From Cercophora sp. LCS_1 (Eukaryota > Ascomycota > Sordariomycetes > Sordariales > Lasiosphaeriaceae), in NCBI GenBank assembly GCA_036250225.1, contig JAPZLL010000005.1, positions 62,001 through 126,000 on the forward strand: a stretch of DNA of 64,000 nucleotides, read 5' to 3'. Every line of letters starts with the position of its first letter. The stretch's first letter is position 1. Positions 55,781-64,000 of the stretch are shown here, piece after piece. The position numbers and the translations under genes are program-made. Below the pieces are notes generated by a model. It had not been told where the DNA came from, did not search any database, and saw nothing but the letters and a program-made list of their open reading frames with translations.

Positions 55781-57859
55781 CTAGGCCTTGAGACCCGAAT
55801 CACCCTTGGGGAAGGGTGCGGTAGCCCACCAAGTCCTCCAAGCGGCGCAGTTCTGGTTGAAGGCATTGCGGTCCGCAGTGCCAATCTGGTTGCGGAAGTC
55901 GTTTGCGCGCTCCAGGAAGTCGACCGACAGACCACCCGACACGTGCCAGGCGATGTGGCAGTGCATCAGCCAGGCACCGGGATTGTTGGTCTTAAAGGCG
56001 ATCAACAGCCAGCCGCGGGCGGGCAGCATGGCGACGTCACGACGAATGGGGTTGTTGCCGTTGAGGCGGAAGATGTCTTGTGACTGGTTGAAGACATATG
56101 TGTTGGTCGTTGGGATTGCTTGGTCGGGCGAGCGGCCAAGGACAACAAAATCGTGGCCGTGAAGATGGAAGGGATGAGGCAAACTGGCAATGCCCGTGGG
56201 GTCGTCGTTCTCGATCAGCCAGTAGGTCCAAGCGTCGACGTCGTCAACGTGGACGAGGTTGTACTTGCTGGGGTACGACGTGTTGTTAGTCAAGAGGTAG
56301 TCGACAACCGGCTTGTCCCAGTCGACATCGATGGCACTGCCGTTGATCTGCCAGACAAAGAGCGGGCTCTGGCCAGGGCTGAACTGCAGGTGCACGGGGA
56401 GGGTGTTGGCGGGGCGCTTGACGAAGGTGTTGACGGGGACGTTGCGGGGAACAACGGGGCTGAGGTTGATCAAGTCGGTGCACTGGTGATCCAGAGGAGC
56501 AGTACCGGGATTGGTGGGGAGACCGCCAGGAGCGCCAGCATAGTGGAAGATGGCAGCAGGGTGGGGGTTGAGCGACCAGCCGCAGGCGTTGTTGCCGCCA
56601 AAGGTGACATTAAACCAGTAGTTGCCAGGGGTCTGCGAGGCGTCAATGGTGACGTCATAGCGCTGGCCAACGCCGAGGAACAGGGACTGGGTGGTGAAAG
56701 CGTTGACGGGCACCAGGTCGGAGGCAATGATGGTAAACTGGTGATTCACAAGCGACAGCTGGAAGTGGTTCTCGGTCGACGTGTTGATGATGCGGAGACG
56801 ATGGCGCTTGCCGGGCGTGAGGGTCACGTTGGCCCACTCACCGGCGCCGGTGATAGGGTGCTTTCCCTTGCCGTTGAACAAGACATTGTCACTAGGCGGC
56901 GGCGGGCCGTTCATGGTGTCGTGAACAAGCTCATCGGCAGACTTGTAGTAGTAGTCGGTGATGGGAAACACGCCGAGGTCGATATCGTACGGCAGCGAAG
57001 CAGGGCCGTTGATCAGGATGGTGCCGACAATGCCGTTGCCGTACTGGGCCGAGAAGTGAGAGTGGTACCAGGACGAGCCGTACTGCTGGGCGCGGAACTT
57101 GTAGGTGAACTCGCCTCCAGGGGGAATAGGGCACTCAGTCACGCCATTGGCACCATCGTGAAGCTGGGTCAGCTTTTGGTGCAGACCGTGCCAATCTTTT
57201 TGGGGTGTCAGCTGTGACTTGGGCAGTTTTAGGGGTACAGGTGCTGTGCGTGTGCTTGCAACAAGGACCTTGGGGTAGATCTAATGGTGCCTAACTTACG
57301 GATGGAAGTGCTATCTATGTCAGCCGGCCGTCTACCATTTGCACTGGAAATACATACCCGTTGGTGTCGAGGTTGTTGATGACCTTGACTTCAATGAAGT
57401 CTCCCCAGTCGGCGACAATAGTGGGTCCCAAGATGTTTCCTGTTGGCAGGGATGTTAGTTGATGACAGCGACCAATGGGATTCAAACATACCGTTGACAA
57501 GCATTACTTTGGCCTTAGCAACACCGTCTGGGCCAACCCAATTCTCCTCCTCAGTCAAAGTGAGTGTATACTGGATCCCAGTCAGCTTTGATTCTCAAAC
57601 GAGATGGACGTACTGTGCGTACCTTCCGGGTGGTGCCCGATGGGGGAGTGACAGACTCATAGTCGGTGTTGATGTTGAAGCCCGTAGCCCAGCAAGCGCG
57701 ATTGCTCGGGGTGTGGCAGCTGCCCGGGGGCAAACGGGGCTCGATATCATTTCTGATCTCGAGCTCCACGTCCCTCTGCATGACAGGAGGGGCAGCCATG
57801 ACCGAGCTCGGCATGAGCATGCCCGCGGCAAACGCCACGGCGCCGGCGAGGAACTTCAT
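55781..57859 (-). CDS. Secreted laccase (ascomycete multicopper oxidase)
   Basis: Oxidises phenols with reduction of O2 to water; roles include lignin or melanin chemistry. Five exons on the minus strand (57859-57623, 57570-57492, 57439-57358, 57310-57300, 57195-55781) give 607 residues, normal for the family. Signal peptide 1-22 ends SVMA. All four copper signatures are intact: HWHG (137-140), HSH (181-183), HPFHLHGHDF (from 477) and HCHIAWH (548-554, T1 Cys549). The protein ends DSGLKA, matching the processed DSGL plug of ascomycete laccases. The 11-nt fourth exon (CACTTCCATCC) is required to write G-T-S-I-H-W-H-G. TATAAA lies 141 bp upstream. No introns within the 1.4-kb last exon. Well supported. 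Confidence 0.95.
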
Positions 57860-58200
57860 GATGTAACGATTGTTGGTTATAAGAACGAGTGAATGAATCA
57901 GAAGGTATTGTAAAGAATGTGAGAAGGGTAGGGGGCTCTTCGCTGCCCTGGTGCGAGATGAGAAGAAAAGGACGATGAGGAGAGAGGGAGGCAGCCCTCT
58001 TTATACATGATGGGGGGGGAAAAGGGTCATGAGACGACACATCGGCCTAGATATCAATGGTCTGGCGGTTTTCCGCAATGGATGGGCAATGCTACCCTTC
58101 GCCTGTCCCTTCCTAGTGGGTCGATGGCGTTGACAGCCTCGGTCGAACGAGGAAATGCGAATGAGGCCAGACCGTTGGAAGCGAGCTGGTCTGACATGCA
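57860..58200. other. Laccase promoter region
   Basis: On the minus strand a TATAAA (58000-58005) is followed by a CT-rich leader. No regulatory site is claimed beyond this. Confidence 0.5.
58000..58005 (-). promoter_or_regulatory. TATA box of laccase gene
   Basis: TATAAA on the minus strand, 141 bp upstream of the laccase ATG. Confidence 0.5.
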
Positions 58201-61200
58201 GCCATCCAGCGTCCTGGCTGTGTGGGGTCCCGGCGTAGCCGCCACGATGCAAGGATGGGATGGGATGGGATGGGAGCCAAGCATCCAGGTAGAAGTAGAA
58301 GCTAGAGCAAGAGTGGCATCCAGAAAGGGAAAGAGACACAGGGGATGGCTGAGTCGGGAGTCCTTCAACCGCAGCAGATGGAGTCAAGGTGAGTGAAAGG
58401 AGACGTCGGTGTGCATAGCTCCAGGGAAGCTTTTCTGAACCGGCGCCACAGACGCTCAAGCAGCGTGAGTAGCATGAAAAGTGAAATTTGAGGGGAGCGG
58501 CAAGATGCATCTTGGACGCGGGAACGGGTGGTGAAGCGCCTGGAAGTGCTGAAAGACATAGCCGAGGTCGATAGTCTCGTCAGAGGCCGCTGCAGGGCGA
58601 CCTGCAGGACGGATTTGGGCCGTAGAATGCAAGATGGGACGAATAACGATATGCGGATTCGGAGCCGGGAAGTGATGTCAGTTCTGACTCCACGTCAGTC
58701 CACAGCCATGAAGCTAGCGCACGTGTGTCTGGGGAACGGTCTCGGGCCGGGAACGACCAGAGGACAGGGCGTTCTAGCAGCCCGCGTGGAGCATGTTATT
58801 GGCTTGGCCCTCAGACTCTATTATGGAAGATATGTTGTGAGGACTGCAAGAAGAGGGGGCACCAAGGAGATGAGAAGGGACTGGCTAGGTGCATCTCTCC
58901 CGTCCTGCCAGTGGGCGTCCCTGCGCAAATGCAGCCTGAGATGCACAGGTCAGCCACGATCCCGTGATCGGACGCTGGCCCTTGGCAGGGGAGCTGCACG
59001 CAGAGGGTTCGGGGGTTCTGCGTTGGATTGTGGCTTGCCCGGTCCCTGGCGGCGGTCGCCGTCAAGTTCCAGGTAGCATCAAACGGTGGCGGACCGTGGC
59101 TTGTAAGTGTCTCTGAACGTGTTGGGCAATACAAGGTCCCCTATTGGTCGAATGGCTTCGGTGAGCACCCAGGTCCTCCTTGCACCGCGGCATCCTCCGG
59201 GCTCGTGTCTTCGACTTTCGTATGAAGGAACGTAAGCTGGACCCGGTTCTGGCAGCTGGCAAACCGCGGGAGGAAGGACGGCAAACAAGCGAACGGCGCG
59301 AGAGGATCATAGAAGCCAAGACCCGTCATCGACTTCCCGCTCAGGGTCGCACTGGGGTGGCTTGCGTGATCTCGAGCTTGAAAAGGGGGGCGCGAGCCTC
59401 TGCCTAGGAAGATGTCACGTTGGATGTGCCATTCTCTCCGAAGCAGCTGTCAGAGAAACACAGGGTGACATAGCGGTGCTCTGCCCTATCGGTATCAACT
59501 GATATTGGTGTCCCGCTCGGGTGTTTGTGGTCTGGTACGGTTAGCGATTGGCTGCTTCGCAAGCCGTGGAGCCCGGTGGCCTCCAGCACCGGCTTATTGA
59601 CGGATTTCCGCTGCCAGTGTCGGCGAGGCCCGTATCATCGGGGCAATAGAGGCCCACCCCGGATGGACCTCATCAGCATGGAACGATCGAATTGCCGGCG
59701 TGTCGCATCAGTACTCGACGCTCGGCGAGTCCCATGGACGCTATTGTTGCAGCACGTCTTGCTCGAGACGGTGGCCGCGCGAAACGCGAAAGGCGATACG
59801 CACAATAGGATTTCCGCAAGCTGCGTGAGACCGGCTGCGGAGCGGATTCCGGGCCGGCGAGATGACGTGGTGGTATGTTCCCCCTCCGGCTTTGCCTGCA
59901 CTCGGAGGGGATTTTGTCAAACAGGGTTTGGTTCGCTCCTGCCCGGACCCGGGACAGGACAGTTGCAAGATAATAATAGGGGGAAGGCACGACCAAGCCA
60001 TGCGAACCCCACCTCCGCTCTCTCACTGCAACCACTTAGAGGTGCAGATTAGCTCGCCGAGACTCTTGTCAAAAGAAGAGGTAACTCATCTGAGCCTAGC
60101 ACCCAGTCTGCCGTGTCGCCCAGCAAGATGTGGCTTGCAGCACCAAGACCATCAACACGATCCCATGTTCCTAGGATCGATCGCTGTTAGGCGCGCCTAC
60201 ATGCAAAGCTGTCAGCCACGATAACGGAATGCGTGTTTCACTCTTTTTCTTGCCGACAGAGGCGCCGACGTGTGGAAATTTCAGGGAGCGCTCTTCTCAT
60301 CTTACCCACAGCTCAGCGGTCCAGCGAACCAGACTTGGACGCGGTGGCAGGGGGTTGTTGGGCGGGCGTCTGACCCCGCGCGCAGCCCTCTTCCTGTGGT
60401 TCCCCAATGGCCCCAATCCTTGTCTGGCTTTTGCACAGGCCGGGGACGTTTGGGTCGTGGCCGGCCATGGATCAGGGTTGTGGCGTTGGCAAGGACGCCC
60501 GGCAGTCGTCGAGTTGCGAGCGATTGCGACAGCTACCACGTTGGGCATCACCATCATGAGACTTGGCGGAGTCATCCGGCCACCGCACGAGAGGTCCTTG
60601 ACCCCGACCGAGTCTGCCAGCAGGTGATGAGGAGAACACCGACTGTGCCGTGTTTCTCCATGCCCCAAATCCCCAGGTGTGCTGCCCCGAACCCGAGCCG
60701 TGTCTGTCCGCTACAACCCTTCTGCCCTTCTAAATATGGCAGATGGGTGAGCTATTGGCCGCTGTTCTGCGCAAACGCTTAGCCGGCCAATGATGCTGCG
60801 CTGCGCTTTGCTGGATGTGGTGCCGACGACAGAACACGGGAGGAAGCGAGCTGTCCAGCTGTTCGCTTGCCAGACCAGCTGGACTCAAACGAATCCCATT
60901 GACCTGGATCTGCAAATTAACAGGCAACCAAACTCACCACACTACCAACCATGGTGGTTGGGCGCAGCCACACCGTGTCTCTCCTTTTTCCTGAGTTTTG
61001 ATGCGGGTTGAGGGCATCCAAAACTTGGGAGCACCAGCGAACCCCACACACGGCTCCGTTGGCTTGAGCGTGCAGACGGCACATGCACAACGCGTTAACC
61101 GATGCGCTTAGGGCCCTGGTACCAAACTTGCCCAAGGCGGTCAAGGCAACGGAACAACACACTTCCACTCTTCCAGGCTTCAATCCGTCGCTCTCTCCTC

Positions 61201-63286
61201 GCCTCGCCGGCTTGTGGGGGAAGAATCGACACTTGCACGACACTCGAGCGAGAATGCAACCATGGCAGAGCTCGCAACTCTAACCCGAGACAACGGAATC
61301 CCGCCGACCTGCTCTTCGGACGCAGACAGGTCAGCAAAAATCCGGGGTTGTTCTCGATGCATTGTTCTGCAGATGTTGTGGAACTGGAGCATTATCGTCC
61401 GGTCTGGATTCCGAGCTCACGTTCTCAACTCGATGCTACCGTTTGTCATCCTCTTTCATTGCACTCTGGGTACCCTTGATCCAGAGGGCAGGTCCGCTGA
61501 TTTTGAGGTCGATGTGGGAAGGTGAAATGAAGCTGTAACGATATCAGCAAGCCCCTGAGAGCTGCCTCATATCGGCACATGGACTTTGCCATGCCCAGCT
61601 TGCCAGAATTCGATATCTGACGAACAACTGCAAGTAATGGGAAACCACGAAACGCCATTCTCTTGTTGTGCAGCACGCCTGAACGTTAGGAGTCTAGCAA
61701 AGCGCAGCCAAGCGTTGTGAAGCGTCAAGCGGCGAAGCGCGTGTGGTACCTCAGCTTGCCTCGCCCCTGACATGCACGGGAACCAACCTCATCGGCGGCC
61801 GCATCTCCAAGTCGGAAAGCTTGGCAAGATATCAGAGATTCCCTCGTGGCTTCTGTCAGGTACCAGACGCACCCGTTGTCGACTAGGCCGTGTTGACAAG
61901 GCCGTTCGTCCTGTGCCTCTGCCACACGTTCCTGTGCCTTTTCCCCATCCCGGTTCTGCCGTATGTCGCTAACCCGGAGACGCGGATACGATACAAATGT
62001 TTCCACAGCGGCAGCGGCGTCACTGTCGATAGTTTGTCTTGTCTAACTCATTCGTTTTGACGCTAACGCACGCTCGTGCAGTGTTACGATCCACAGATAA
62101 ATTCCGAAACGTACAACCCAGGCCGGAAACGATCTGCGTTACTATCGCTCTCGTCATTGCCGTTGGGGTAAGTGGGGAAGACACGGCAACAAGGAACGGC
62201 TGAGTTCGGAGATGGGACGGCGGATGGCCACGCAAGTCGTGAGCCGCCCCCTGTCAACATATCAGGGGTACAACACTGCATTGGGGACCCTTGCGGCGTT
62301 GAGCCGCGCTCACACCACCGCGATTGCATTGTCTGATTTTGTATTCGCTCTCGCCTATGACGGCGGGGAGTTGCATGGCATTGTGGTATCAGTGGATAGA
62401 ACGACCCGGCCAGTTACCGGTCCGTCAAGGCAGCAAGGGTGTCTGACCAGTATTGACTCTATTTCCAGCCCTCGAGCCCACTTCACTGTCAACTAACCCC
62501 AGAATTCTGGCGTTGAGGGGACCGCCGGATGTGATGACATTCCGCACTGGACGGAACTGCATACCAAATTTCGCTCTTCCCGCGCCTTCCGTGAGCCATC
62601 TCATGGTACCCCTTTTCCAAGACTACAGCGGCAAGAGGAGAGGGGTTAGTGGGTATAGCTTCATGAACGCGTCAGTCAGCCTTGATCTCATTTCCCATAT
62701 CCCGCCAGACCCGAACATGCCTGTCAACCCTCACGTAGTGGTGGTAAGCCGCTAGGGTGATGTTGAGGATGGCCACGTCAGCAGATACAGTCTTTGAAAC
62801 TACAAGTTCGGCTTTCAAATCGTGTGAGTGAGGAAACTCCGTCGGCGTGTACGACCACTAGACGTAGCAGCGGTCCTCTCTCCCCCCATCCTAGAGCAAG
62901 TCGTCAACTGGACGCATGGCATTCGGCTGCCCCTCAACACCATGAGTGCCCGAATTACACACACTGCCAGAAGATGATGGTATTACGGCACCACTGTGAA
63001 CTCATGTTCATTTTAACTGCAGACACTATCAACTCCACCGCCGTAACCGCGAGTCGATTCGCCTTGAAGGAAGGTTGACCACGCTTTCAACATGGCCATA
63101 TCTCACGCCACATCATCATGAACCAACACTGCCCGTTTCGTAATAGCTTAAGAATACATTTTAACCCAAAAGGTTTGCATTGTATTTTGTTACATTCTTC
63201 GTCTCGTATCTGTCAGTTGATATTCCATCCAAATGACTCCACACCACCTTCATCATATTCGCAGTCGAAACCACCCCGTCCGCTAA
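58201..63286. other. 5-kb gene-poor region
   Basis: No open frame with a recognisable domain, no tRNA and no transposon terminal repeat seen. It contains an ATGGG tandem repeat at 58253-58275. Composition stays similar to neighbouring intergenic DNA, without the TA-rich look of strongly RIP-mutated sequence. Confidence 0.4.
58253..58275. repeat. GGATG tandem repeat
   Basis: About four and a half copies of a 5-bp unit (GGATG) in the laccase upstream region. Confidence 0.85.
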
Positions 63287-64000
63287 TTACCTCCCCTGGA
63301 TCGTCCCAATAGCGCGAACCAACGCAGGCCAAAACCTCTCTGCCATCTTGGCATCCCCAGACTCACTCGGATGAATCCCATCCTTCAAATCAGCGCTCGT
63401 AAACCCAGTCCACTGATCCACAAGCCAAATCGGCGAAGCACTCGAGTTCTTCGACTCTGCCCACGCCGGAATAGCCCTGTTCAACTCCTGAACCTGCCTG
63501 TCCACGGCCGGTAGCGGAATGATTTGCGCAACCTATTCCCACACACGTCAACAACCACCCATTTCCCCATCCCCATCAATGATATAAGAGAGGGAACGAA
63601 AAAAACTCACAATAATCCTCATCCCAGGATTACTCCCCCTCATCACATCTACCAGCGTCGTATACGCCTCCAAAATCTCCCCCGTCTTTTTGTTTCCTCT
63701 AAAAATATCATTCGTCCCCAAATGCATCGTGACCACGTCGGCCGGATTCTTTTTGAGCCAATCAACAAGCTGTTTCTTGGCCACGATATCAACAGCCATG
63801 TAGCCAGGATGACCTTCATGGTCACGGTCGAAATCCAGACCGCGACAGTTTTCACCTGCTCGCTCGCCGCCTACGAGGTCAACGTCGTAGCCTTCGTTTT
63901 GGAAACGTTCCCAGAGCCAGGCGCGCCAGCATCCGTAGTCGGTTATCGAGTCGCCTAGGGGCATCCAGCGGATTGCGGCGGCGTGGATGACGGGGAAGGC
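63287..64000 (-). CDS. SGNH/GDSL esterase, CE3-like, 5' end beyond window
   Basis: Minus-strand gene entering from the right edge; visible exons 64000-63611 and 63532-63287, joined in phase at RIIV-AQIIPL. SGNH blocks are all present: block I GDSITD, block III LGTNDI, block V DGIHPS. GCWRAWLWERFQNEGYDVDLVGG and GHPGYM fit carbohydrate esterase family 3 (acetyl xylan esterase) and related lipases. The start codon and any signal peptide lie outside the window, so secretion cannot be judged, though CE3 enzymes are normally extracellular and deacetylate hemicellulose. The visible coding part is 212 codons including the stop. Confidence 0.88.

Noticed and set aside
56120..57217. 365-codon plus-strand frame across the laccase
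   Set aside because: Shadow of the laccase coding strand; Val/Gly/Asp-rich without motifs.
58201..63286. RIP-mutated transposon
   Set aside because: The stretch lacks the TA-rich composition expected of heavy RIP, and no terminal repeats were seen.

Overview
The window reads as nuclear DNA of a filamentous ascomycete (Pezizomycotina, probably Sordariomycetes; the rank is inference). Genes are monocistronic with short GT-AG introns, several with CTAAC/CTGAC-type branch points. Two tRNAs carry 15-nt introns after position 37. The gene content (HET-domain remnant, fungal STAND-type N-domain protein, ascomycete laccase with a DSGL tail, MirB-type siderophore transporter, small secreted cysteine-rich protein) is typical of such fungi. 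Exon models were assembled by hand from splice signals, reading phase and family motifs.

Layout. 1-7 kb: a PHO89/pho-4 phosphate symporter with a GCACGTGGG Pho box upstream, a DHA2-type MFS exporter and an ICMT-like gene whose frame is broken. 7.7-15 kb: a cupin protein, a STAND-type N-domain/coiled-coil protein, tRNA-Lys(CTT), a six-cysteine secreted protein and a NIT2-like omega-amidase. 15-21 kb: a tRNA-like element with a hairpin insert, a membrane-anchored carboxylesterase, a HET pseudogene, a small Ala/Gly-rich repeat protein and a membrane protein. 22-29.5 kb: a siderophore transporter preceded by three ATCWGATAA motifs, a non-heme chloroperoxidase-type alpha/beta hydrolase, a four-TM MARVEL-like protein and tRNA-Gln(CTG). 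30-44.5 kb: a large membrane protein, a giant degenerate NRPS-like ORF and a GNAT acetyltransferase. 45.5-51.5 kb: a small broken ORF and a tandem array of three related genes of unknown family. 51.8-64 kb: a saccharopine reductase pseudogene, a seven-TM-like protein, a laccase, a 5.3-kb gene-poor stretch and a 5'-truncated CE3-type SGNH esterase.

The most unusual object is the 2,758-residue NRPS-like protein at 34.7-43.1 kb. Its reading frame is intact apart from one clean intron, and it keeps recognisable carrier, condensation/epimerisation and adenylation folds. Yet every carrier domain has lost its phosphopantetheine serine, the condensation histidines are largely gone and the adenylation core motifs are degenerate. 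It ends in a long Ser/Thr/Pro-rich tail. This looks like a maintained pseudo-megasynthase rather than a decaying gene. Second in interest is the three-gene array at 46.4-51.5 kb, whose members share an N-terminal K-x-V-x-F motif resembling PP1 docking sites.

There is no obvious biosynthetic gene cluster: neighbours of the NRPS-like gene do not form a coherent pathway. Phosphate and iron acquisition genes carry the expected cis-elements, so those two genes are probably controlled by NUC-1/Pho4-type and SRE/SreA-type regulators. Several loci (ICMT-like, HET, LYS9-like, tRNA-like) are visibly broken.
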